Source of the DNA: Microbotryomycetes sp. JL201
Taxonomy: Eukaryota; Basidiomycota; Microbotryomycetes
Reading direction: 5' to 3'
NCBI GenBank assembly: GCA_033819885.1
Contig: JAQYUZ010000005.1
Span: forward strand, 62,001 to 126,000
Length of the DNA: 64,000 nt
Part shown: positions 20,424 to 31,198 of the stretch, piece by piece
How positions within the stretch are numbered: position 1 is the stretch's first letter
Layout: the number at the start of each line of letters is the position of its first letter
Program-made: the position numbers and the translations under genes
The notes under the pieces: model-generated
What the model saw: only the letters and a program-made list of their open reading frames with translations
Told to the model about the DNA's origin: nothing
The model's database searches: none

Positions 20424-22238
20424 ATGTCCCAGAACAAGAGGCCTTTCCAATACTCGGGCAACGCTGTATGTCCTTGCTACTTGTGCCATTTTCGTCCGTG
20501 GAACGGCCACGCTTTCCACGCCAGACTGATTTGCTTGTTCGTGACAGCGCGGCCTGGGCAAGCATGACCGAGAAATCCAAGACAACTACACGATGATGCA
20601 GGCGTTTGAATGGTTCGAGCCTGCGGGTGGCAAGTACTACAAAAAGATGCTTGACAAGGCCGAGAGTCTCGGCCAGATGGGCATCACCGCCTTGTGGCTC
20701 CCGCCTCCAACCAAAGCGAGCTCTCAAGAAGGCAACGGTTACGATATCTACGACCATTGGGATCTTGGCGAATTTGAAAAGCCCGGAGACAAGGGCACAG
20801 CGACAAAATTTGGAACGAAGCAAGAATTGATCGACTTGATCAAGAAGCTCAAAGACAACGGCGTCGTCGCTTACATCGACTGCGTCTCGAACCACAAAGC
20901 CGGCGCGGATTTCAAGGAGACATTCCATGCAATCGAAGTCGATCAGAACGACAGAAACAAAGAGATTAGCGATCCATACGAAATCGAAGGTTGGACGGGC
21001 TTCAACTTTCCTGGTCGAAAGGGCAAGTACTCGAAGCTCGAGTGGCACCACTTCCACTTTACGGGCGTTGATTGGGACGCTAGAAATGAAAAGAAAAGCA
21101 TCTTCAAGATCCAGGGCGAAGGCAAGCACTGGGCGGAGAAGGTTGACGGCGAGAAGGGCTCGTTCGACTATCTAATGTGCGCCAGCCTCGAGCTGTGAAG
21201 CTACACACTATTGACAATCAGCTCCAGGTTTGCCGACATTGATCACGCTCATCCGGATGTCAGCAAAGACTGGTTCGAATGGTCGGAATGGATCTTGAAA
21301 GAGACAGGCGCTGTCGGCTTCAGGTTCGACGCCGTCAAGCACATCGATCGCGTACGCACGAGCTTGGTATTCGTCTTTCCGGGAAAAGTTGCTGACTTGC
21401 TCTTGCGTGCAGGATTTCATCCGCGATTTCATCAAGGAAGCGCGCAAGCGCAACGACAATCCCGACTTGTTTGGCGTTGGAGGCGGGTGGTCCAAGCTCG
21501 AAGTACAGCACCTGAAACGCTGACTCGCCAATCCTTGCAGAGTTTTGGAAGGACGATATTCAAAGTCTGCATGCGTACCTCGATGGCATTGACGAACAGT
21601 TTTCCGTCTTCGATACGCCCCTCCACTACAATTTCAAGGAGTTCTCCGACGCTGGTGAAAACTATGACTTGCGCAAGATCTTTGATGGGTCAATTGTTCA
21701 GGCGAGGCCGACCGATGCCGTCACACTTGTCGACAACCACGACACCCAGCCAGGCGAGGCTCTCGAGTCATGGGTTGCCAGTGTATGGAAACCTTTGTGC
21801 TATGCCCTCATTCTGTGGCGTAACGATGGTTATCCTTGTGTGTTTGCTGGTGACTTGTATGGTTCAGCCGAAGGCTCGCCTCACCCATTCGAGGCCGTGT
21901 CTCAGCTCGACGATTTCATTCGTATCCGCAAAAACTTTACCTACGGACCAACGAACGATTACTTCGACCATGCGCAGTGCCTTGGTTTCACGAGGCTTGG
22001 AGAGTCGCTTCACAAGAACGGGTGCGCTGTCGTCATGTGCAGCGGATCCGAGCCAGGCACGAAGCGCATGCAAGTCAATCCCGAAGCCAAAGGTCAAATC
22101 TGGACAGACATCCTCGGCTGGAGGCAAGGTGAAGTCGAGATTGGAGATGATGGCTTTGCCGAGTTTTCGTGCTCAGAGCGTTCAGTGTCGTGTTGGGTTT
22201 GGAAGGACGCTCCCGAGCGTGATCAGTTCAAAAAGTAG
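20424..22238 (+). CDS. Cytosolic alpha-amylase (GH13)
   Basis: Endo-acting alpha-glucan hydrolase or transglycosylase. After a short first exon (MSQNKRPFQYSGNA) the protein reads NYTMMQAFEWFEPAGGKYYK, MGITALWLPPPTKASS, GNGYDIYDHWDLGEF, VVAYIDCVSNHKAGAD, VGFRFDAVKHIDR (nucleophile Asp), FGVGEFWKDD (acid/base Glu) and TLVDNHDTQPGEAL (third catalytic Asp), and ends with a beta-sandwich domain (QIWTDILGWRQGEVEIGDDG). There is no signal peptide, so it is intracellular, like the bacterial-type GH13_5 amylases of other fungi; some of these support alpha-1,3-glucan synthesis. Introns lie near 20467-20547, 21178-21228 and 21348-21411. The GEFW block is restored only by a GC-AG intron at 21483-21540. 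Stop is TAG at 22236-22238. Confidence 0.92.
21483..21540 (+). other. Probable GC-AG intron in the amylase gene
   Basis: The exon ends GTTGGAG and the intron begins GCGGGT and ends TTGCAG. Splicing here makes FGVGEFWKDD, the conserved acid/base block, with the glutamate codon split G|AG across the junction. No GT donor nearby restores this motif in frame. Confidence 0.7.
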
Positions 22239-22650
22239 GCGGCTTCACTTAATGAGGACGCTCTCAAGCAAAGGCAGATCGAAACCGAGGACTGGGTCCA
22301 GTTGTTTGGTCTTGCAAATGTTCGGACTTGCACGGAATTCAGCTCTGATTTAGACGGTTGTTCTTTCACAAATAGACTTCTCCATCCATTGATTGCAAAG
22401 CCAGCGCATTCGTCGGGATTTCTTCTGTGGGCCCAGGCTAATTCTGCCCGGGGTGTCTTTTGCTCGCACACACATTTGCGGTCAGCCTCACAAGGTCAGA
22501 AGACCAACATGCGAGGGGATATGACCTGTCCTCGCCATTTGTATAACACCTGGCTCGAATGGGACAACCTCTACAAGAGTGGCAGGGGGACATGCCAAAA
22601 ATGAGAGCTTCTTTGCAGTGAGAACAGTGTCAAACCGGAACGAGACAGTC
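22239..22650. other. Convergent intergenic region
   Basis: About 410 bp between the stop codons of the amylase and the cupredoxin-like gene. No recognisable gene, RNA or repeat. Confidence 0.4.
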
Positions 22651-23598
22651 TTAGAAGGCCACAACGGCAACGAGGGCGGCGGCGGCAAGAGCGCCAATGG
22701 CAGAGAGGTCCAGTCGGCTGGCACCGCTCGTTGGCTGAGTCGACTGCGTTGGAGCCGATCCGGATGCCGTGTTCGCCGCCGACGTGGATGCCGGTGAGGA
22801 TGAAACAGATGCTGAAGACGTAGACGCCGAAGCTGCTGTTGACGATGATGCTGAACCGCTGTCCGATGAGGTGCTGCCGGGAAAGACAGATGCCGGCAAC
22901 GTGTCGACGGCGGGAGACTGAGCCAGCGCATTAGCCTTGAACTCGGCGCAAGATTCGGCAGAGGATTCGTCAGTGTTGACACAGCTGCAGAGAGTCACGT
23001 TAGCACGGCGCCACGCTTCAAATACCATACAGAGACGGACAAGACGGCTCCGCGAGCGCAGTTGTTGTTGGCAATGTCAGAGAAATACAGAGGACCGGAA
23101 TTCTCGGTGACCGGGAATGTGAATTGCTGAACTCCTGGAGCGTCTGTACCGTTTGGTGCCGTCACGGGCTCGGGCTGAAGGTATCCGCCCTGGAGTGGCG
23201 TGCACGGATAGGTGAAAGACACCTGAGCGACTTGGTGGGTACCTCCAAGCATCTGAAAGACGATCTCGTCGTCCGTGTCTGTTGCTGGGATTGCAATCCT
23301 GTGACCTCGTCGTTAGCATGGCGCACCCAGTCGAGCGCGCGCCGCCTGCGAATTTTACCTTGATGGATCAAAGCCAAGTCCAACGACGTTGCCAGTAACT
23401 TCATCCTACATCCGCCGACAATACCGGTCAGTGCCTTCGCAAGGGCGCCTGTGTGATCAATGCACGCGCGCGCGATGGCGGTGCGGGCTTGGCAGTTCTG
23501 GCGACACGCACCTTGCCCACGCCAATGGTGAAAGTGAAAGCAGACGCCAGAGGCACGAGAGCTGCAGCGCCGAGTGCGAGTCTGGTCGTGAGCTTCAT
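22651..23598 (-). CDS. GPI-anchored serine-rich cupredoxin-like secreted protein
   Basis: Starts with a signal peptide (MKLTTRLALGAAALVPLASA) followed by FTFTIGVGKDEVTGNVVGLG, then exons with IAIPATDTDDEIVFQMLG, THQVAQVSFTYPCTPLQGGY, FPVTENSGPLYFSDIANNN, CARGAVLSV and CVNTDESSAESCAEFKANAL. A Ser/Ala-rich stalk and a terminal hydrophobic segment (LSAIGALAAAALVAVVAF) give the GPI signal. This is the layout of fungal extracellular serine-rich proteins with one cupredoxin-like domain, about 235 residues. It is a paralogue of the gene at 32-658, sharing the CVNT(D/N)E block and the YF(S/A)DI block. The Cys, second His and Met expected for a type-1 copper site are absent. Its start lies only 74 bp from the divergent start of muskelin. 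Confidence 0.8.
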
Positions 23599-23672
23599 TG
23601 TAGACACGGCGGTGGGAGCAGAATCGCCCGCAAGAGTTGAGTGACCTTTCGGTTCCTGCACGGCGCGACGCG
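23599..23672. promoter_or_regulatory. 74-bp divergent promoter region
   Basis: The start codons of the cupredoxin-like gene (minus) and muskelin (plus) are only 74 bp apart. Both starts are supported, by a signal peptide on one side and by the muskelin N-terminus on the other. No TATA box is seen. Promoter elements must overlap or lie within one of the genes. Confidence 0.5.
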
Positions 23673-26600
23673 ATGCCGACCAGGCTCGAGTACACGTGAG
23701 CAAACGCCATGGAAACAGCTCGAGATATGGGCTGACTTGGCATTCCCGCCTTAGCATACACTCGAGCTCGGGCCACACGTCGTCATTCCGGCCCGAGCTG
23801 ATCCTCGTAGACGAGCCTCATGACCAGGCGAGCAGATGGACGGGCGTCACGACAAAGTCGAGCGACGAAATGAAGCAGGGCGTATCGTACACGGGCTTAC
23901 TCGGCGCCGCAGACTCGTTGACGGTACCGGTGAGCGGCGGTGACGACTCGCATGCACAGGCGAGGCCGTTCAAGAAACGCAAGCGCGACGTGCAATACAT
24001 CACAGTCGAGCTTCATAAGCCGAGCATCGTACACAAGATTGGCTTCGGCAAATACCAAAAGTGACGTCGGCTTTGTGCCACCAATTCCTAGAGCGTTCGC
24101 GCACTGATACAGTCCAGGTCAACACAGGGTCCACCCTTGCAACCTGTTCGAGTTTACTGTCGCAGGTGGCATGTCGCCCGACCCGAGGTACATGGAACCC
24201 TTGCTGTACGCCGGACTGCGAAACGACACCAACAAGGAACTTTTCGATCTGCCAACGACAGTTGAAGGCACAGACGGGACGTCGGCGGTACGTGTTCTCA
24301 TGGAATAGTCTGTTGTGATATCGCTAAGACTTACATACCGCTACTTAGCCATTGCCCTGCCGATATATTCGCATCGAAGCCTTGTCCGCGCACTCGGCCA
24401 ACTACAACGTCTCAATATGGTACGCTCAGCTGCTGACACGCATAGACAATGACATTCATGTCCTCCACAATTGCAGGCATCTTTGGCTAGAAGGCGTGTC
24501 TGACACGGATCAGCTCGAAGTTGCGTTGAAAGCGTATGACGAGGTGCGCGATCCGCAAGTGCATTTAAATAGCAGCTGATTATTCGTGAAAAACAGCACC
24601 GGGAGCAGACAACGACGCACCTCATCCTCGCTCACCTGCGTCGGTCTAGCCTATTGCCATCATTCTCGGCATTGCATCAATCGATTCCCCCACGAATTAG
24701 CGCTTCATTCGAACATGCATTGCTTTCAGAAGTACATCACTCGCTCGTCGTTCGAGGAAATTTTACGAGAACCGAAGAGTTGCTCGACAAGGCACTGTCA
24801 CAGGGCTTGTTTGACGATTGGCAGGCGGGCGGCACCAAAGGAACTTCCGTCGGTCGGTGGTCGCTCGTCTCGATGTACAAACCCGACTCCAACGATGCAC
24901 CGAGCCCGAGAGCTGGTCATCAAGTGCTGCGTGTTGGCCGGAAAATGTTGCTGTTCGGTGGCTGGAACGGAGAACAAGATCTAGGAGACTTGTGGGAGGC
25001 AGACCTGCCGAGAAAAGAGGACAATGACGAGACGCCGCTCCAGTGGCGCATGCTCGAGCAGGAGGATCAAGACAAAGTGAGCAAACGCGAGCGACCGAGA
25101 GCGAGAAGCTGTCACCAAATGGCCACGGACGAGCAAGAAGGATGGGTGTACCTGCTTGGCGGCAAGTTGCCATACACGGACCCAGTAGACAAATCAGCAA
25201 CTTCGCGCGATACGATGGACGACGATTCGGGCGTAATTGCTGAGTCCAAGCCAAATACGCGACCCCTTCTCGATCCGTGGGCGAGCGACTTTTGGCGCTA
25301 CAAAGCTGTTGGACCTGGCAAAGGAACTTGGCAATTGCTGTCGACCGACACTGAATCCGAAAAGGGGCCGAGACTCTTGTTTGACCATCAGATGTTCATC
25401 AACCAAGATTTGAGGATGTTGTTTGTGTTTGGTGGCAAGAACCAACCACCGACAGGCGACGATCCGGACAACAGGCACAGCGGGTTTTATTGCTACGACT
25501 TGGACAATCAGAGGTGGTCCAGATTGTTGTGAGTGTCAGTGGTGGCCAAGCTTGGCCTCGCGAGCTGACGGCTTGTTTGTACCAGCGGCGATCCGACATC
25601 GCAAGATTCGTTCCGGTCCGAGCGCTTGCTGTCCCGGTTCGGCCATCAGATGCTGTACGACCAAGAGCTCGCCACAGTGTTCATTTTGTCCGGCCAACGC
25701 GGCGACACGTACCTATCCGACTTGTGGGCCGTCAAGCTGATGCAGAGTGACGACGAACGGGCTTCGACTGTCGAAGCAGCGTCTGATCCTACGGAAGTGT
25801 GGCGCGCGGGAAGTGTCGTTGGTGTGAACCTTGACGACGTGTCTTCTGCTGCTGCACCTGCTGTCGTAACTACAGGGTCGAACCGATATCGAGCGCCGAC
25901 GATTTTGCACACGAAACGACTTGCAGCAGACTATTCGAGCTACGGACCACCGGCAGCATTCACGCAGCGATCCACAATTGATCAGTCCACGGGCACATGG
26001 ACGCTGATGTCTGGACTCGTCAAAGACCGCACCACATTGCGGGAGACGACTGCAGGGGAGCTGTGGCAACGGACTCGGGCAGGCAAATGGTCAAAAGTCG
26101 ACTCAAGAGGAGATCAACCTTGTGGGAGATACGCGGCGCAGATTGTGTACGATCCGCTGCGAAAGGAGCATTACTTGCATGGCGGAAACCCATCACAGAG
26201 TGGAGATGAGCCGCGGCTGGGCGACTGTTGGCGACTAAAAATCGTCGAGTGAGTTGCACCGCATATATAAGCGAAACACTTTTGACGTCTTGTCGTACAA
26301 CGCAGTCCGAGCCCGCCAGAGGCTCTGCGCAAAGTGAAATTCCTCGTGCGCAAGCAAAAGTGAGGCAAGCGACTCTTTTTTCTCTTGCCATCATGTTGAC
26401 GATCAATCGGCTCGCTCCAGGTTCATTGAAATGTGTCAGACGCGGCCGACGTTGATGGCACTCGATTACTTGCAAACGACGCTAGCCGCTGTCGTTGACC
26501 ATTCGGACGAGTCAGAAGCAGCTAGTTTCCGCGCGTGTATGACAGCCCTGCTGTCTGCTCCTTCAAAGAACAATTGCGACATTGGACCGATAGCCCTGGC

Positions 26601-26892
26601 TGCTACGGGCACTTCTGATGGCATGGTGCACGACGATGACGGCCAAGCGAGCGTTTCTGCATCGAGCTCGTTCTCGAGCGCCAGCTGGATCGAAGAACCA
26701 ATCATGTCCTTGCTCACTCAGGACTCTGGTATCTCTGTGTCGGCACCTGGGACTTTGTCAGAACCTGAACGCAAGCTTTACAACGCCCGGCAAGCTCTGT
26801 TTGAGCAGCTACTCGGGTTCATGGTGGATGCGCATGTACAGCCAAAGCAGAACCTGGTCGATCTAGCCAACAAGAGGGACTACATGACATGA
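23673..26892 (+). CDS. MKLN1: Muskelin (kelch-repeat, CTLH-complex-type protein)
   Basis: Muskelin is a substrate-side subunit of the CTLH/GID E3 ubiquitin ligase in animals and occurs in some fungi. The spliced protein begins MPTRLEYTIHSSSGHTSSFR and continues LVDEPHDQASRW, YITVELHKPSIVHKIGFGKY, HPCNLFEFTVAGGMSPDPRY, LYAGLRNDTNKELFDLP and LPCRYIRIEALSAHSANYNV: the discoidin-like domain. A LisH/CTLH-like helical region follows (TTTHLILAHLRRSSLLPSFS, FTRTEELLDKALSQGLFDDW), then kelch motifs (PSPRAGHQVLRVGRKMLLFG, RSCHQMATDEQEGWVYLLGG, SRFGHQMLYDQELATVFILS, CGRYAAQIVYDPLRKEHYLH) and a C-terminal helical part (RKVKFLVRKQK, FIEMCQTRPTLMALDYLQT). About seven introns. The first exon codes seven residues plus two bases. 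Domain order and length, about 930 residues, fit muskelin well. Confidence 0.9.
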
Positions 26893-27165
26893 TGCGCTTT
26901 ATTCTTGTTGTATGAATGTGTGTTGCCGTCGGCACGACTCGGCCGGGCCGCGGGGTTCGCCAAGCGAAACATGCAAGTGGTAAATCTGCCTCTTGAGTGG
27001 CTGGATTGATGATAGCTTGACTCGTCTGGATCAGTCCCCCTGCTCTTTGGCAATCATGCATGTTTGATCACGTCAGCACCTGCCCGCCGATCGAAGCCAA
27101 CCGCGGGCGCCCAAAAAGTGGCCTCTTCCACGACGAGCGCGCCCGCCGCCCGCTGCTGCTGCCAG

Positions 27166-30074
27166 AATGGGCTTGCTAGCTCTCGGGACACCGTTGGCAT
27201 GGAAGGACGCCAAGCCGTACGCGGACCATGTGCGCGAACATGGAATCGCGCAGTTGCTCCACATCTACAACAGCCTCAAGCACCGCACAGGCGACAAACT
27301 GCTGTGGGGAGACGAGGTCAGTGTTGACGAGTGATCAGTTGATCTCGGATGCGCCGGCTGCACCATGTCGGCGGATCGGCGATGAGCCACCCAAGACGAG
27401 GCCTCGCGGCCGAGCTCGGCTCGCTCAAGGCGACAGCGACAGCTCGGACTCGGTCCGCACGACCTTGCCACGTATCTCTCTTGTCGCCATAGAGCAAGGG
27501 AAAATGAAGCGGCTGTCGAGGATGGACGCTGACGTCGTTCCTGCTCCTTGTGCGACCGATCGGGTTTGGTAACCGGGATGCAGGTCGAGTACATGGTCAT
27601 CTCGTACGATGAAGCGAATCACAATGCGACTCTGTCACTGCGGCAGACCGAGATCCTCCAGGACTTGCAACGTGATGGCGTAGACCGCACGGCTCAGTGT
27701 CCATCCAAAAAGTGAGCCGTGCAGGGTTTTGTTTCGGTCGGCGAGAACGAGCACTTATTTGGCCAACAAACAGAGCTTGCATCCCTGTATTTCATCCCGA
27801 GTACGGCCGGTATATGCTCGAGAGCACACCTGGCGCTCCATACGGTGCCACACTTGAAGACTTGCTCAGCGTCGAGGGCAACATGCGCTTCAGGTCGGTC
27901 GTACAGAACTGTACGCCGGCATCGAATGCTGACCTATGTGTAACTATAGGCGCAAACTAGCCAAGGCCAAAATGAGAGAGAACGAAGTGCCTCTTACAAT
28001 CACGTCTTTCCCTCGATTGGGCGCGCCCGGAATCTTTACCGACCCATATTACGAGCCGGGCGGAGGCGTCTCGAGAAGTTTGTTTCTTCCAGACGAGATC
28101 ACGAACCCGCATGTCCGGTTCCCGTCAGTCCCCGTTGAATTCCTTGCTCGAGTTTGCATCTGACTGTCTCATCGTGGTCAGTACTTTGACGGCCAACATC
28201 AGGCGGCGGCGAGGCTCAAAAGTTGCCATCAACATGCCCATCTTTCACGACAAAAACACGCCCAAGCCGTTCATTGATCCGGTAATCCCTTTCGATCGCC
28301 ACAAATGGCCGGAAGACTCGAGTGAGTGCCATGGGTCGATTTGACGAAAGCGTCGTGCTGACCCACCATGCATTCAGATGCAAAGGATGGTGCAGCTTTG
28401 CCTGATCACATCTACATGGACGCCATGGGCTTCGGCATGGGCTGTTGTTGTCTACAATTGACATTCCAGGCATGCAGCGTGAGCGAAGCTAGGCGAATGT
28501 ATGATGCCTTTGTTCCGGTTGGCCCAATCATGGTGAATTGCACAGTCGGCATGCTCAACGTCTGCTTACTGAATTTCACACCCCCAGCTCGCCCTCACTG
28601 CTGCCGCACCCATCTTCAGAGGGTTGCTGGCCGACGTTGATTGCCGGTGGAACGTCATTGCCGGGTCTGTCGATGACCGCACACCCGAGGAGAGGGGGCT
28701 CGAGGTTTGTCGATCGGGCGCGGCCTAACGTCTGACTTGCGCTAACAGAGAAGCTTCGATAGCCTCTTCATTCTGATCGCTTCGTTATTCCTAAGTCTCG
28801 ATACGACTCGGTCGACTGCTACATTTACGACTGCGAGTCAAACAGACCAGAATACAATGACAACGACATGCCTTTCGACAAAGCAATCATGGACAGGCTC
28901 GTCGACGGCGGCGTTGACGACTTGTTGGCAAAGCACTTTGCGCACTTGTTCATCCGAGACCCAATCGTCATCTTTAGCGAAACACTAAACCAAGACGACA
29001 CTAAAAGCTCGGACCACTTTGAGAATATCCAGTCTACAAACTGGCAGACTGTTCGGTTCAAGCCGCCGCCGCCTGATTCGCCAATTGGCTGGCGTGTCGA
29101 ATTTAGGTCGATGGAGGTGCAGATCACAGACTATGAGAACGCGGCGTTCTCTGTCTTCATCGTTCTGCTGACAAGGGCTATCATGAACCTTGGGCTCAAC
29201 TTTTACATTCCGATTTCAAAGGTAGGCGACGCCCTAGACACTGCGTTATGAACGAACTTTGCTGAGGTCGCTCTCGCAGGTCGACGAGAACATGCACAGG
29301 GCGCACCAACGAGATGCGATCCACACGCAAAAGTTCTACTTCCGCAAGGACGTGTTCAACCCTGCACCAGGCCACGGCTGTGTGTTCATGGACGAGCTTG
29401 GCATGTCGGCATCTTTCCAATCCGCAAACGGTGCCATCCCGGCGCATCTAAACGGACTCTCAAACGGTGGTAGCGGAAGAGATTCGCCGACACCGTCTTG
29501 TTCATCTCACGCCGCGTCTCCGCGTTCGCATTCGCCGACGGGCGAGAACGGCAAGACGTACAGATTCGGCGCTATCGAAGACGAGTATGACGAGTTTACA
29601 ATCAACGAAATTATCAACGGCGATGAGAAGCGCAACTTCCCTGGCTTGATGGGTGTCGTCAAAAAGTATCTCGACTCGCTCGATGTCGAGCCTTCGTTGC
29701 GGACAAAGTTGGAAGAGAGTCTCCGGCTTGTCAAACGGAGAGCAGACGGTCAGTTTGTCAGTTCGACGCGATAGCCGTGCTCTCGCTGACAGCTTCTTGC
29801 AGGTTCTCTGGTGACGACGGCCACGTGGATGCGCAAGTTTGTTCAGAATCATCCAGCGTACAAGCACGACAGCGTCGTGTCGGAAGAAATCAACTTTGAT
29901 CTGGTCAAAGCTCTTGACGAAATTGAACGTGGCCAACGTCGCGAGCCGAGTTTGTTGCCCGAGTCGTATGTTGGATCAGATACGGACAAACAGGACGCTT
30001 TCACGGCAAAATGCGCTGATGCGGTTGTTGATTTGCAAGACGGTGCTCGGGTCGAGCGTGCACCTGGAGAGTAG
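27166..30074 (+). CDS. GSH1: Glutamate-cysteine ligase catalytic subunit
   Basis: Makes gamma-glutamylcysteine from glutamate, cysteine and ATP, the first and limiting step of glutathione synthesis. Conserved blocks in order: [221 protein letters not shown] and [20 protein letters not shown]. The first intron (27317-27582, 266 nt) is long for this window; the others are short. A Ser/Pro-rich insert sits near 29440-29550. Length about 720 residues, slightly above yeast Gsh1. Confidence 0.95.
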
Positions 30075-30400
30075 TTTAAAGGACACGTGTATGTAATATC
30101 TGGTCTCTTCGTTTCGGAATAATATGCAGCCCAAAAATACGCAAGGAGAGACGTGATTATAGCCGCGAATCACTGCCAATTGACTGAGAGAGTGTCGATT
30201 TTTTTCACGCGAGCGAAGAAGACTCGAGCGTCACAGAAGAAGTGGCAGACTGCACACGAAAAAGTGAGCACGCTACTGCAGGTCGAATGACCGCAAAGGT
30301 TTACGACCAGATTGCTCGGACGGGGGGGAACGCGCTGATACACCCCGGTTGGGTGTTCAAGATGCAAGCCCGACGCAAATTGCTCCAGACAGTGGAATCT

Positions 30401-30558
30401 ATCACAGACGGCGCACTCTGTACCTCAGGACTTGCTATCTCGTCACACGACACGGTCTCGAACCCCCGATCGTAGGTAGAAACCTCCGATCCCTCGAGAT
30501 CCAAAATGTCAGAGCCGGCAAGAAAAGTGTCAATCACAGACGGCGCACTCTGTACCTC
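30401..30558. repeat. 26-bp direct repeat, two copies 132 bp apart
   Basis: Copies at 30401-30426 and 30533-30558 are identical over 26 bases (core CACAGACGGCGCACTCTGTA). The spacing is a multiple of three. On the plus strand both read ITDGALCTS in the same frame; on the minus strand both read EVQSAPSVID in one open frame. It could be a duplicated coding segment or duplicated non-coding DNA. Confidence 0.85.
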
Positions 30559-30796
30559 CGTTACAATCGATCTCTGCACATTCACATTGGACTGAAAGAC
30601 GGCAAACTTTGTTGGAGACTCTGCTATTTCAAGAGGTGCATGCCGTCAACGGCGCCAGCTACTTGCTTCCGGCAGCGATTCACTCCCTCGCCAGGGACGG
30701 TATGTCGAACCGTCGACGACTCGTCAAATGTTGGCTCGATCTCGGTCTGTGGCTCGAGGCGCACCGGCTTGACATCGAGAGTCATTCTATCCAAAC

Positions 30797-31198
30797 ATGC
30801 AACCGAACGTCGAGCTGACACCTCAGACAGACGTAGGCACGACAAAGACTCGAAAGACGGTGACTGGCTTTTGGCTCTCACGCGTCGCTGACCACGTGGA
30901 CAAGCCTCGAGTCTGGCCAGAACGATCTATCACTTGGTTGAAGAGCGAAATGAACGATGGTAACGACGTGCGAGAATTGACAGATGAGCAGATGAAAGGG
31001 GTCACGGGGGCGTATGTCGACAAGGCTGAGCCAGCTCTAGCCCATGGTGCGGACGACAAAGCACGCGCCTACGCTCACGCTTTGGCGTCACTCCAGATCG
31101 ACGGGTCACTTTCATCGCGCCCCGAGAGGATTGCATTCGAGCAGTGCATGCGCGAATTGGAGATACAGTGCTTTGGCGAACTACGTGTGTATCGCTAG
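30797..31198 (+). CDS. Hypothetical protein
   Basis: An uninterrupted frame of 133 codons from ATG, starting MQPNVELTPQTDVGTTKTRK and including TVTGFWLSRVADHVDKPRVW, MNDGNDVRELTDEQMKGVTG and ALASLQIDGSLSSRPERIAF. The composition looks coding (mixed, charged, one Trp-rich stretch) but I recognise no domain. The true gene may be larger: the frames at 30287-30475 and 30594-30818 are also protein-like and could be upstream exons. The 3' end may be spliced near 31190 to the region before 31320. It lies between glutamate-cysteine ligase and the sugar transporter. Confidence 0.35.
   Translation: MQPNVELTPQTDVGTTKTRKTVTGFWLSRVADHVDKPRVWPERSITWLKSEMNDGNDVRELTDEQMKGVTGAYVDKAEPALAHGADDKARAYAHALASLQIDGSLSSRPERIAFEQCMRELEIQCFGELRVYR

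Noticed and set aside
22488-22982. 164-codon minus-strand frame rich in His, Arg and Pro
   Set aside because: Out-of-frame shadow of the Ser/Ala-rich stalk of the GPI protein.
30440-30470. tRNA-like B box (GGTCTCGAACCCCCGATC)
   Set aside because: The reverse complement resembles a T-loop, but no T stem, acceptor stem or A box can be folded around it.
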